Shown here: in pieces, positions 1-11,175 of the stretch
How the letters are laid out: each line of letters starts with the position of its first letter
Numbering within the stretch: the stretch's first letter is position 1
Assembly (NCBI GenBank): GCA_037833965.1
Contig: AP031355.1
Location: forward strand, 17,137,501 to 17,201,500
Length of the DNA: 64,000 bases
Origin: Marchantia polymorpha subsp. ruderalis
Taxonomy: Eukaryota > Streptophyta > Marchantiopsida > Marchantiales > Marchantiaceae
Reading direction: 5' to 3'
Position numbers and translations under genes: made by a program
Notes under the pieces: model-generated
Told to the model about the DNA's origin: nothing
Databases searched by the model: none
The model's input: only the letters and a program-made list of their open reading frames with translations

Positions 1-670
1 GCCTGTGCACAGGCGGAAAGCTGAGTATCTTGCGACCTTCATAACTCCCGGAATTCTCCTCCGTTTGTGGCGTTCTTGGGCTCGTTAGAATCAGCGCGTC
101 GAGCTCTTTCCAACGAGACCCTAACCAAGTCGAGGCGTTGCGAATTGAGAAAGTTATGAGGGATTCACTCTTCCGCCGAATGCACTCTCCCGCATCGCCA
201 AAGGCGTTGACCCGAAGGCGTTGACCGAAGGCGTCTACCGCCCAAGGCGCATCTTCCGGCGGTTCTTCCGCCGAAGGAGTACCGCCAAAGTCGCTCTACC
301 GCCGAAGGCCCCCCATCAGTAACTTCCGACACTCATAACTCAGTGTGCTCTCATCCGTTTCACAAGTTCTTGGGCTCGTTAGAACCAGCGCGTCGAGCTC
401 TTTCCAACAAGACCCGAAGCAACTCAAAGCGTTACGAATTGAGAAAGTTATGAGTGATCTACCGCCGAAGGTGCTCGAAGCGGATCCTGCAGCATGAACC
501 GCCCGTTCCGTCCCAAGCGTCCCACTGTGGCCTAAGCCCAAAACCCCTTGACTGTCCTCGATCCTCTTTTTACTCTGGTTTCGCGTACCGATTACTATTT
601 ACAGCTGCTGCCGCGGTACTTACTATTCAAAAATGTTTTAGTTCCGACAAAAAACAAAAAGTGGGTTACC
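1..670 (-). mobile_element. Family C LTR, partial (U3 part), minus orientation
   Basis: Read on the minus strand, the LTR starts at 670 with TGTGGTAACCCACTTTTTG, the same start as the complete family C solo LTR at 29231. It runs leftward out of the window. About 220 bp next to 670 closely match 28990-29231. Two copies of the shared U3 hairpin module lie at 81-117 and 375-411. The insertion interrupts the LTR-encoded ORF of a family B LTR. The five bases right of the junction, ACTCC (671-675), would be one copy of the target duplication; its partner lies outside the window. I see no credible coding sequence here. Confidence 0.8.
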
Positions 671-1391
671 ACAACTCCACAAAAGAGACCTGCCACAATG
701 TGATGTAGCAGGCGCGGTGCGGCTGCAGTAATTGCATCAGCGCCGCGGACAAAGTCCGGCGAAATCGATCCTTGTAATCACGGGTCCTGTACCCATTCTT
801 GGTAGACGTCCCGGTCTTGAACAGCTCCACAAATTGCGCCTCCTCTTGCTTGGTCACCTTGATGCTCTCACTGTCGAAAAGGAGATGCCCTGGCATGCCA
901 GCACATCTTCCCAACGCCTGCGCCCAATCTTGGACTGTCCACCGGTCAACATGCGGACGCAATCCGCGCGAGGGTGGTCCCTGTGGCTCTAGCCACTCGC
1001 GCACCATATTCGCGCAGATGTAATTCCATCCCCATAGCAAGAAATCGAGCTTTCTTGCTATTAAGCGCTCCTCAAAAGCGCGCAGCCCGTTCTGCGGTAG
1101 GCGAAGTGGCACCATCCGCAATCTGCTCGGTCTCGTCATCGCGTTCCTGGGGTTCGCTCGCCCGCTCATTCTACTTCCGCACTGCCCGCGCTTCTTTCTC
1201 TCTCGGCAAACTCTAATCGCTCTCAATTCCAAATCACGCGCACTCACTTCTCCCTCAATCAACAAGAAATCTCCTGTGTGACGACGTCGAGAATGTTCCG
1301 CAGCCAGCAGAAGGGTTCGCGCAGCGCGCACAAGAGATTGGAATCGCGAATTCAAGAATGGGACGTTCTCCGCCGCCCGGTCGAAGGTCAT
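671..1391 (-). pseudogene. N-terminal fragment of the family B LTR-encoded ORF
   Basis: This ORF starts at ATG 1391 on the minus strand and encodes the first 240 or so residues of the roughly 1,045-aa protein found in other family B LTRs, including the conserved block LDFLLWGWNYICANMVREWL. The frame is open up to 671, where the family C LTR interrupts it in the middle of the conserved N-terminal domain, after residues VSFVE. The rest of the ORF should lie left of the window. The function is unknown; see the intact family A version at 40045-42600. Confidence 0.8.
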
Positions 1392-2637
1392 GGTCGACTC
1401 TTGGTCGTGAAGAACGTCTCACTTGATGGCCGCGCCGGCTGTACGCTGGAACGGTCTTCGCTCTCACGCGCGGCTTCACGCTCCGCCGTCGTCGATTAAA
1501 CTCTCACGCTCGAATTGGCGGATTTGAACTCCGCGAGCGTGTCACCCTGCGGACATGGGGGCGTAGCGCCGAAGGCGAGTTTTCCGCCTTGCGCGGTACA
1601 CTTGTTCGTACCGCCCCTCGGCCAATCCCCCTCTGCCTTGACGCGTGTGTCCGCATGTCGGACAAAAGTTCAACTCCTGCCTGTGCGCAGGCAGGAGCCT
1701 CGGCGGATTCTCCGCCGGCGCGGAACTTGAACATCCTCCTGTGCACAGGCGTTCGCCTGTGCGCAGGCGAATTCCGTCCGCGGCGCTGCGCGGGCGCGGA
1801 AGGCGTTGACCGTGGTCAGCCGTCTCCGTCCAGTCTGTCCGTTCCTTGTCTCTCCGTCGGCGCTTCCGCCGCCGCAACTCCGTCCGTCCAAGAGCGCATC
1901 CACCCGGGCCGTCCGCATGGTCCGTACCGATTGGATTACTCTGGCGGCTCTTCCGACGTACGCGGCGCTGCGCTGGCGCGGAAGGCGCCGTACACTTTCT
2001 ACCTCACAAGGCGCATTTCTAGGGCCCCAGGCGGATTTTCCGCCGACGCCGAAGCGCCTGTGCACAGGCGTTTGCCTGTGCGTAGGCGGACTTCGCGCCT
2101 TCCCTAACCCTACTTCGCCTGTGCACAGGCGAACGCCTACGTCCGCGCATAGGACAAAACTTGATTCCTCCTTCCGCGTAGGCAGAATTCGCGCCGGTGG
2201 CGAACTCCTTCCGCCGTAGGCGACCGCCTCCGTTTCTTCCAGTAGCGATAACTCCCTAAGTCCTCGTCCGTTCCAAGCGTTCTTGGGCTCGTTGGAATCA
2301 GCGCGTCGAGTTCTTTCCAACGGGATCCTAACTTGGTCAAGGCGCCCGAGGGTTGACCTAATTACGGGGGTTTCCCTACAGCCGCGGACGCAACCTCCGA
2401 AGGCGGGTTTTGCGCCTTGCGCCGTAGAGATCCTAACTGCGGAGCTCGCAGGGAGGGTGGTGCCTGTCCTTACTGCGGCACCCCAAATCCCAGATTCTAC
2501 AAGATCCCTCGAGAATCCCCGCGATCTTCCGGATTCACTCTGTTTTGATGTACCGAAGGCTATTTACAATGCTGCCAGGGTACAGTTTTCCAAAAATGTT
2601 TTAATTTCCTCAAAATTGCCAAAAGTGGGGTACCACA
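671..2637 (-). mobile_element. Family B LTR, 5' part, minus orientation, truncated by a family C insertion
   Basis: On the minus strand the LTR begins at 2637 with TGTGGTACCCCACTTTTGGC and carries about 1.25 kb of GC-rich U3 before the LTR-encoded ORF starts at 1391. Other B copies have the same spacing (4910 to 6139; 58307 to 59471). It contains the shared hairpin module (2288-2324) and perfect CGCCTGTGCACAGGCG palindromes at 2055-2070 and 2116-2131. It was inserted into the RT domain of the plus-strand pol gene that resumes at 2638. GGAAC at 2638-2642 is the expected target duplication copy. A family C LTR cuts it at 670. Confidence 0.85.
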
Positions 2638-4872
2638 GGAACTTACGCATACCACAAGATGCCCTTCGGCCTGTGCAACGCGCCTGCCACCTTTCAACGG
2701 ATGATGACCAATATCTTCCAGGAACAACTGAGGAAGTTCCTGGAAATATTCATAGATGACTTCTGTGTCTTTGGGAAGCGGTCTGAACACCTGAGTCACT
2801 TGAAGCAGACCTTCGACAAATGTAGAGAGAGCAGTTTATCACTGCATCCCGAGAAGTGCTTTTTCTTTATGACTAGTGGGATCTTGTTGGGTCATCGGGT
2901 CTCGGCAGACGGCATTGCGGTGGACATCGAGAAGGTCAAGGTTATACTCGAGCTTGAGCCACCCACGAATCTTAGAGAGCTGCGAGCATTCCTGGGTCAT
3001 GTGGGCTACTACCGAAGATTCATACACCTGTATGCAATACTGGCGGCGGACCTGACCAAGTTGTTGAAGAAGGACGAGCCTTATGCTTGGGGTGCAAACC
3101 AGCAGTCAGCATTTGAGACTCTTAAAGCGAAACTCACGACTGCTCCCGTACTAAGGAGTCCAGACTGGAATCGACCATTCCATGTTTACGTTGACATCTC
3201 GGCATTCGCCATCGGTGTAGTACTGAGTCAAAAGGATGACAACAAAAAGGACTACCCGATCTACTTCGCGAGCCGACAGCTGTCTCTAGCAGAGCGGAAG
3301 TACACCACGACGGAGAGAGAAGCGTTGGGGATGGTGTACTCCTGTAAAAAGTTCCGTCACTACCTAATCTGCTACGAGTTTGTGTTCCATGTGGACCACT
3401 ACGCATTGCAACACCTAGTCAAGAAAGCCGACCTATCCGGTCGGATCGCCAGGTGGGTGTTGTTACTACAAGAGTTCACCTACACAGTCCAGACCAGGAA
3501 AGGGGTGCACCACGAAAATGCGGATTACTTGTCCCGATTATGGACCCAACCGACAGAGGAGGAATTGGTGGACGATTTTCCAGATGAAGAGTTATTTCAG
3601 TTGTCTGCAGGACATGAGTCCCGCTATGCCGACCTGTATCGATATCTGCTAACCCTCCAGTGTCCCGAAGGCATGGATTTGGAACAGCGAACTGTCTTTA
3701 TTCATAAGGCAGGCCCGTACCAACTCCAACAGGGGGTTTTGTTCAAGAAGATGGCAGATGAGCGCTTATGCAGATGCCTGGAGGAATCAGAGGTACCAAG
3801 AATAGTGAGTGCGATGCATACAGAGGAGGCGGATGGACACTATGCCACTAGGAACACGGTCACAAAGATCCTAAATGCGGGGTATTGGTGGCCGACCATG
3901 TTTAAGGATGTTCTCGATTACATCCGCAAGTGCGACAGTTGCCAGAGGACGGGGAGACCGACGCCTACAACACGCTGGCCCCTGACTCCCATCATGCCTC
4001 TAGCACCTTTCGAAAAGTGGGGTATTGACTTTGTAGGGCCGATACAACCAGTGACTAGAAGTACACGAAGGCGCTACATTCTGGTAGCAACGGACTACGC
4101 CACCAAAATGGTAGAGGCCAGGCCCACCAGAAGGGATGATGCTGCCACAGTGGCAGCATTCTTGTTCGAGTCGATCATCACACGCTACGGATGTCCCTTA
4201 GAGCTAGTCAGCGATCGGGGCACGCATTTTCTGAATCAGATCATCGAAGATCTGACACGGTACTTCCACATCAAGCACCGGAAGACTACTCCATACAATC
4301 CCAAGGCGAATGGACTGACGGAGAAGTCCAATGGTCTGCTGTGTAAAATACTACTTAAGGTCACGGTGAATCACGCTCATGACTGGGATACGAAGCTAGC
4401 AGCCGCTCTATGGGCGTACCGCACAGCTGAGAAGATCACGACCAAACAGACACCATACTTTCTGGTGTATGGGCAACACCCGATCCTCCCGATCGAATTT
4501 GAAGTACCCACCCAACGAACGTTGGATTTGCAGAGGATGGGCGCAGAGGAGAGTCAGCTCTACAGGTTACAGGAGGTCACGCTGCTGGATGAGAGGAGAC
4601 GAGACGCCGAAGATCGCACCAGGAAAATCCAGCTCCGCCGAAAGGAGAGATACGATAAAAAGATCAAACCGGTACTACTGCAGGCGGGTGATTTGGCATT
4701 GCTCTACGATAGTTGGCATGCCAGATTCCCAGGCAAACTGCACCTAAGGTGGATGGGACCTTACAGGGTTGTCGAAGTCTTCCCGAATGGATCCATCCAA
4801 CTTGCGGACCTGACCGGCGATTTGTTAGGCACCCGAGTGAACGGGTGGCGGTTGAAGAAATACCACATGTGA
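2638..4872 (+). pseudogene. pol: Ty3/gypsy pol, 5'-truncated (RT end, RNase H, integrase), family B element
   Basis: An open frame of about 745 codons begins at 2638 inside the reverse transcriptase. It continues through FIDDF, the variant of the RT catalytic motif seen in Athila/Tat-type plant elements, and then RNase H (DISAFAIGVVLSQ; TTTEREALGMV; HVDHYALQHL). Next come an HHCC zinc-binding region, an integrase core with the D, D and E residues (GIDFVGP, SDRGTHF, LTEKS) and a GPY-type C-terminus (RWMGPYRVVEV). It ends with TGA at 4870-4872. It is clearly homologous, protein against protein, to the complete pol of the family A element at 46478-49318. Gag, protease and the start of RT are missing because a minus-strand B LTR inserted at 2637/2638. 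No chromodomain is visible. The copy cannot encode a full polyprotein. Confidence 0.95.
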
Positions 4873-4896
4873 GTGTTCGCGTGGGCGCTCACAATT

Positions 4897-4909
4897 GAGG
4901 AGGGGGGCA
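4897..4909 (+). other. Polypurine tract (plus-strand primer site)
   Basis: GAGGAGGGGGGCA lies directly before the TGTGG start of the 3' LTR at 4910. It is the expected RNase H-resistant primer for plus-strand DNA synthesis. The same 13 bases precede the 3' LTR of the family A element at 49356. Confidence 0.9.
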
Positions 4910-6138
4910 TGTGGTACCCCACTTTTGGCAATTTTGAGGAAATTAAAACATTTTTGGAAAACTGTACCCTGGCAGCATTGTAAATAGCCTTCGGTACATC
5001 AAAACAGAGTGAATCCGGAAGATCGCGGGGATTCTCAAGGGATCTTGTAGAATCTGGGATTTGGGGTGCAGCAGTAAGGACAGGCACCACCCTCCCTGCG
5101 ATTTTTGCAGTTAGGACCCCTACGACGTAAGGCGCAAAATCCGCCTTCGGAGGTTGCGTCCGCGGCGGTAGGGAAACCCTCCATAATTAGTTCAACCCTC
5201 GGGCGCCTCGACCAAGTTCGGGTCCCGTTGGAAAGAGCTCGACGCACTGATTCCAACGAGCCCAAGAACGCTTGGAACGGATGAGGACTTAGGGAGTTAT
5301 CACTATTGGAAGAAACGGAGGCGGTCGCCTACGGCGAAAGGAGTTCGCCACCGGCGCGAATTCCGCCTACGCGGAAGGGGGAATCAAGTTTTGTCCTATG
5401 CGCGGACGAAGGCGTTCGCCTGTGCACAGGCGAAGTAGGGTTAGGAGAGGCGCAAAGTCCGCCTACGCACAGGCGCTTCGGCGTCGGCGGGAAATCCGCC
5501 TTGGGCCCTAGAAATGCGCCTTGTGAGGTAGAGAGTGTACGGCGCCTTCCGCGCCAGCGCAGCGCCGCGTACGGCGGAAGAGCCGCCAGAGTAATCAAAT
5601 CGGTACGGACCATGCGGACGGCACGGGTGGATGCGCTCTTGGACGGACGGAGTTGCGGCGGCGGAAGCGCCGACGGAGAGACAAGGAACGGACAGACTGG
5701 ACGGAGACGGCTGACCACGGTCAACGCCTTCCGCGCCAGCGCAGCGCCGCGCACGGAATTCGCCTACGCACAGGCGAACGCCTGTGCACAGGAGGATGTT
5801 CAAGTTCCGCGCCGGCGGAGAATCCGCAGAGGAGTCTGCCTGCGCACAGGCAGGAGTTGAACTTTTGTCCGACATGCGGACACACGCGTCAAGGCAGAGG
5901 GAGATTGGCCGAGGGGCGGTACGAACAAGTGTACCGCGCAAGGCGGAAAACTCGCCTTCGGCGCTACGCCCGCATGTCCGCGGGGTAATACGCTCGCGGA
6001 GTTCAAATCCGCCAATTCGAGCGTGAGAGTTTAATCGACGACGGCGGAGCGTGAAGCCGTGCGTGAGAGCGAAGACCGTTCCAGCGTACAGCCGGCGCGG
6101 CCATCAAGTGAGACGTTCTTCACGAGCAAGAGCCGACC

Positions 6139-9100
6139 ATGACCTTCGACCGGGCGGCGGAGAACGTCCCATTCTTGAATTCGCGATTCCAATCTCTTGT
6201 GCGCGCTGCGCGCATCCATCTGCTGGCTACGGAACATTCTCGACGTCGTCGCACAGGAGATTTCTTGTTGATTGAGGGAGAAGTGAGTGCGCGTGATTTG
6301 GAATTGAGGGCGATTAGAGTTTGCCGAGAGAGAAAGAAACCCGGGCGGTGCGGAAGTAGAATGAGCGGGCGAGCGAACCCCAGGAACGCAATGACGAGAC
6401 CGAGCAGATTGCGGATGGTGCCACTTCGCCTACCGCAGAACGGCTGCGCGCTTTTGAGGAGCGCTTAATAGCAAGAAAGCTCGATTTCTTGCTATGGGGA
6501 TGGAATTACATCTGTGCGAATATGGTGCGCGAGTGGCTAGAGCCACAGGGACCACCCTCGCGCGGATTGCGTCCGCATGTTGACCGGTGGACAGTCCAAG
6601 ATTGGGCGCAGGCGTTGGGAAGATGTGCTGGCATGCCAGGGCATCTCCTTTTCGACAGTGAGAGCATCAAGGTGACCAAGCAAGAAGAGGCGCAATTCGT
6701 GGAGCTGTTCAAGACCGGGAGGTCTACCAAGAATGGGTACAGGACCCGTGATTACAAGGATCGATTTCGCCGGACTTTGTCCGCGGCGCTGATGCAATTA
6801 CTGCAGCCGCACCGCGCCTGCTACATCACATTGTGGCAGGTCTCTTTTGTGGAGTGCGTCATCGAGGGAACTCCAATTCATTGGGCGAGCATCCTGCATA
6901 GGGTGATGCGACAGCACGCGTTTGAGGAGAAGGGGGGAACTCTAAACCATCTTTCTCCTTTCCTCATCAATTTTTATCGACAGCGGAATTGTTTGACAGC
7001 GGCGGAGCTTGAACATTTTCCGCCATTGTCCATCGACCATCCCGGGAAGTATGTGCGGGAGAACGAGGTCGACACTGATGCAGAGGAGTCACCGACTTCT
7101 ACCCCATCAAGACGGAGGGACGAAGGGAGACACACTCCTGCAGCACGAGTGCCGCGGAAGCGGCGATGGAGGGAAGAGTCTGAAGAGGAGCAGCATCAAG
7201 AACCCTCTGCTCCCATTCGACCGCGGCCGCTGTGCGAGCCATACAGCCGGCCGAAGCAGAAGGCACGCAGACTGGTGTTACCAGCCGATAGTGCGGACAC
7301 GGCGACAATTGCGACGGAGATAGGAAGTGCGTCGCCAGAGAGGCAGGAGGAAGCGCGGACGACCGCAGGAGCAACGGGCCACGCTGCAACCTCGACGGGA
7401 GAAAGGCCGCCTACGGGCCAAGGGCCTCCGGAGTTACCACGTGCGATGCGGACAGATGTTCCGTTTGCGCACAGACGAGCCTCCGCGGACCGGCGAACAC
7501 AAGTGGACGTGGATCTACGCTTACGCGTGGGAAGGAGCAGTCCGCCTGTGCACAGGTGCTCACCTGTGCACAGGTCGCGTGTGCACAGGTCGCCTGTGCA
7601 CAGGACGCCTCCACACGTGCTGCCTGTGCACAGGCAAGAATCATCCCCGTTCCAACGTAGGAAGGGGAAGGAGCCGGCGGAAGAACCACCTACGATACAC
7701 CGGCCCTCGGGGCCAGACCCTCCGGCGCACCACGCGCCGCAATTTGCGCCTTCGGCGCCAGGGCCTTCGAGCAGAGGAGATACGAGCAGGGAGCGTGCGG
7801 AGGCCGCACCATCGGCGGGAAGTCCGCCGATAGATGCGCCTTCGGCGGTAGGGCCTATAGGCCAAGGAACATCGGGCGAGCGGCCCCCGGCCATGTCGCC
7901 TTCGGCGATAGATGTCCGCGGCGCTACGCCTGCGGCGGACAAGGCGCCGGCAATCGCGCCTGCGCGCGGGCCGGGCACAGCCCCCACGGACCGATCAAGG
8001 GAGCAGCAGCAGACGGAGGAGCGGAGTGACTGTCCGCGGGATGAAATCTCGATGCGCGATGCGCAATCAAACCCCGCGCAGCCACCTTCCGCTCCATCGC
8101 CTTCGGCGGCGGGCGACGGCGGCAGAGCGGATGCGGTAGACAATCAACAAGCGAGTGACGGGGATGCCGCACGGGTACATTCGCCTTCCGCCTTAGACAT
8201 TTTGGCGACGAGCAGCGAGGCTGCAGCCGTGCCTTCGCAGGCAGCACACGTCGATGACGTGCAGCCCCACTCGGGGCAGTCGCCGACGCAATCAATGGCG
8301 ACTGAAATTCTCCACTCGGATGATGACGACGGAGGCTCCACGGAAGAAATGTCAGGAGCAGAAGACACCGAGGAGGAGGAGGAGGAAATTGTTGGAGCGC
8401 CGGCGGCGGCGCTCTCTGAGCAGGTGATTCCGTTGCTGCGGTACTTGGATCGCAAGGTCGATAAATACGCCGACCCACTCCAGCCGGGATCTTACATCGA
8501 ATTAGTGCGCAGGCGGACTCGCACTAAAGTCCACACCAGCAAGCTATTAGCTAGAGTGGACCAGGAGTTGAAGGAATTGAAGGAGAAGCATGCGTGCTTG
8601 TGGGGTCAGTACAAGCTTAATCAGAAATTCTACAAGCACTCCGAGAAGATGAAGGATGAGAAACTGGACGAGCTCACCAAGGAGCAGGTGAAGGTCAAGG
8701 AAGCACTCATTTCTGAGCAGGCCCAGAATCGGATTTTGTCAGAGGAGCTCGTGCGACAGACGCGGTTGTTGGAACAATGTCAGCTCGCACGGCAGGCGGA
8801 TGAAGAGTTAATCCGCAGGTTACAGTCAGAGTGTGGCGAATTGAGAGCGCAACGTGCTGAAGCCGAATCGCAATTAGTGATAATTGAAGAGGATCGCAGG
8901 AAGGAGGCGGATCGCACGAAGGTGGAGACGGCGAGGCGAGTCGCCCACTGTCTCAAGGGCTACGCCCACTGGGAAGTGAAGGCGCAGGAGAAACTCACAC
9001 TGCGTGAGTTTGAATTGCGCGCAGCCGGGTTGTTGTCAGGCGACAGTAGGAGTCGGCGGAAGGTAGCAAAGAAGCTCGATGCCTTTCTGTCGAAGGCACA

Positions 9101-9275
9101 GGATACCATGTCTGCCCTCGAAGGGGAGGTGTCCGCGGCGTTGCAGCGGTTGGGACTGCGCAGTCGAGCGGAAGATTGGCAGGGTAGGGAGTTAGTGCGC
9201 GGCAGTCGGCCGCGCAGGAGACGTAGTACAGGTTCCGCGGAGTGTAGTGTAGCGTGGTTCCGTGCAGGCGTGTAG
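6139..9275 (+). pseudogene. LTR-encoded ORF of family B (about 1,045 aa), one frameshift
   Basis: The protein is encoded inside the LTR, upstream of the TATA box. The order is a basic leader; a conserved N-terminal globular-looking region of about 220 residues (LLWGWNYICANMVREWL; RTRDYKDRFRR; GGTLNHLSPFLINFYR); a long low-complexity Pro/Ser/Arg/Ala middle with SPVHR-like repeats encoded by GTGCAC palindromes; an acidic run; a coiled coil; and a basic Arg-rich end. One G is missing near 6443 relative to the copy at 59471, so the frame from ATG 6139 stops at 6468; the rest is open from 6489. The N-terminal block vaguely recalls the 'putative plant transposon protein' domains found near plant gypsy elements, but this is from memory and uncertain. 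The function is unknown. Confidence 0.8.
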
Positions 9276-9311
9276 CGTAGTGCAGTGTAGTGTTAGGTAG
9301 GACTTAGAAGG

Positions 9312-9340
9312 TATAAAATAGTTCCAGGCGTTTTGCCTGG
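9312..9340 (+). promoter_or_regulatory. LTR TATA box followed by a conserved hairpin (family B)
   Basis: TATAAAA at 9312-9318 is followed six bases later by CCAGGC-GTTTT-GCCTGG (9324-9340), a 6-bp stem with a 5-base loop. Family A and C LTRs have the same arrangement with CAAGGC/GCCTTG, a paired change. The spacing suggests that the transcript starts at or near the hairpin, marking the U3-R boundary. It lies downstream of the LTR-encoded ORF. Confidence 0.7.
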
Positions 9341-10284
9341 GGTTCTTTCCCATCAGAAGTGCAGATCAGGAACCCATTTCCTTTGCGTGTTTGTGTCCTT
9401 GAGTTCTGTCACCACGCACGAGGAGTTACAACTTAGCGTTCCGCATTTTGTAGCTGAAGGCCTTCGGCCGAATGTTCAGAGCTAGTACATTGGTTAGAGA
9501 CTTGAGTAGTTCGGAACTGCACCTGCGGGTGACTGCCGATGCTCAGAGCCAGTGACTAGTTAGATACTTGAACAGTTTCGCCCCTACACCTTCGAGTGTT
9601 TCTTTCTGATTGTACTCCTTTGGGATTTTTCCCCTGAATGCCAAAGTGAAGTTTTGTTACTTCGTGTAAGCCTTGGTTGTAGATTCAGGTTACGCTGCAG
9701 CAGGTGCCTTGAGGGTAACCCCTGTAGTATTTCTGGGAATGACAAGTGCCTGAGAATTCAAACTCTTCAATAGACTGTTGTTGTGTTACTGGAATGTTTC
9801 TCAGTGAGTCCTTCAGTGCGGACCTGTGTTCTCTGCGCGTTTTGTGAGTTGAGAGTGTTGTTCACCGCGTAGGAGTGACTTTGATCCGAAGTAGGCAGTC
9901 CAAACCGGGTTTCCTACACTAGCAGCAAGCTAGTGGGAGTGTTGTAAAAGCCGGAGTTGGAAGTCACTGCCCGCAGCTTTGCCGAGTGTGCTCGCGAGAG
10001 ACTTCCCCCCTGAAATCTTGAGAAGAGGTCCTAACGGATCTCTGGGTTGTGTTTCTGTAGTTTCAGGTGTGTGTGTGTGTGTGTGTTACGCTGCACTGTG
10101 CGACCTCCGAGTGCGCTCCGAGTGGACACTTGCAGTATTTCTGGGAGTGACAGTTGCCTGAGAATTCAAACTCCTCAATAGTCTGTTAAAACGTGACACT
10201 TTGTACCCTGTGTGTTCCTCTGTCCCTGTGGGTTCGACCTTTCTACCACTATATTGCAGTTTTAGCCTTTAGTGGGTTATTACA

Positions 10285-11175
10285 CTTCCAGTTTCGGAAG
10301 TGCAGATCAGGAACTCACTTTCTTGGCGTGTTTGTGCATTTTGGTCCTGGCACCACGTAGAGAAGCTGCAGCATAGCGAAGTTACCGTATGTTGTAGTTG
10401 AAGGCCTTCGGCTGAATGTTCAAAGCTAGTACCCGGTTAGAGACTTGAGTAGTGCGGATCTGCACCTGCGGGTGATTTCTAATGCTCAGAGCCGGCTGCG
10501 AGTTAGATACTTGAAGAGTTCCCCCTTACTCCTTCGAGTGACATATCCTGATTGTACTCCTACGGGAAGTTTCCCCTGAATGCCAATGTGAAGTTTTATT
10601 ACTTCGTGTAAACCTTGGTTTGTAATTCAGGTTGTGTGTGTGTTACTGGATCGTGTTTTCAGTAAGTTCTCAGTCGGGTCTGCACTCCCTGCGTTTGGTG
10701 TGATAGTCGAGGGTGACGTCCACGGCGTATGTAGAGGCTTCGTTCCGAAGTGGGAAGTCCAGTCCGGGTACCCCCGCTAGTTCCTGGCGGAAGGGCAGTA
10801 AAAGCCGGAGTGGGAGGCACTACCTGCAGAACCTCTGAGTGAACTTGTGAGACACTTTCCTCCTGAAATCCGAAGCGGAGGTCCTGACCGACCTCCGAGT
10901 TGTGCTTTTTGCCAGTTTCAGGTGTGTGTGTGTGTGTGTTGAGTGACCACGCTGTATCGTGCATCCTCCGAGCATCCTCCGAGTCGAGATCCTCCTCCGA
11001 GTCGAGCCTCCGAGTCGAGCACTGCAGTATTTCTGGGAGTGACAGTCGCCTAGAATTCAAACTCTACAAAAATCTGTTAAAACGTGACACTTTTACTCTG
11101 TGTGTTGCCTCTGTCCCTGTGGGTTCGATCTTTTTACCACCATACTGCAGTTTTAGCCTTTGGTGGGTTATTACA
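10285..11175 (+). mobile_element. A-type LTR 3' end (R-U5), remainder outside the window
   Basis: This 891-bp block closely matches 42668-43556 of the family A LTR. It starts exactly where that LTR reads CTTCCAGTTTCGG and ends with GGTGGGTTATTACA. No primer binding site follows at 11176, so this is the right-hand end of an A-type LTR against host DNA. The simplest reading is that the family B element at its left inserted into this LTR, with CTTCC as the target duplication. GGCAG (11176-11180) would be the outer duplication of the A-type element. Confidence 0.8.

Larger units (their letters stand above)
4910..10284 (+). mobile_element. 3' LTR of a family B Ty3/gypsy element, with an internal ORF
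   Basis: This 5,375-bp LTR starts with TGTGGTACCCC immediately after the polypurine tract and ends with GTGGGTTATTACA at 10284. From left to right it holds a GC-rich U3 with the hairpin module (5224-5260), the long ORF (6139-9275), a TATA box (9312-9318), a 17-nt hairpin (9324-9340), about 940 bp of R-U5 and a GT run near 10067-10086. The next five bases, CTTCC, begin an A-type LTR tail, so this B element probably inserted in an A-type LTR. The B 5' LTR would be outside the window. Confidence 0.9.

Noticed and set aside
454-708. 84-codon frame at the edge of the family C LTR (also at 29012-29620)
   Set aside because: Repeated because the LTR is repeated. It lies in U3, runs across an LTR end into other DNA, and has no protein-like pattern.
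2659-4872. Independent working pol gene starting at ATG 2659
   Set aside because: The frame is open from 2638 and begins in the middle of reverse transcriptase, directly at an inserted LTR. The ATG is an internal Met of RT.
7196-8143. Long minus-strand frame (315 codons) opposite the LTR ORF
   Set aside because: It is a GC-rich shadow of the real plus-strand ORF, with similar shadows at every B copy. It has low-complexity composition and no motif.
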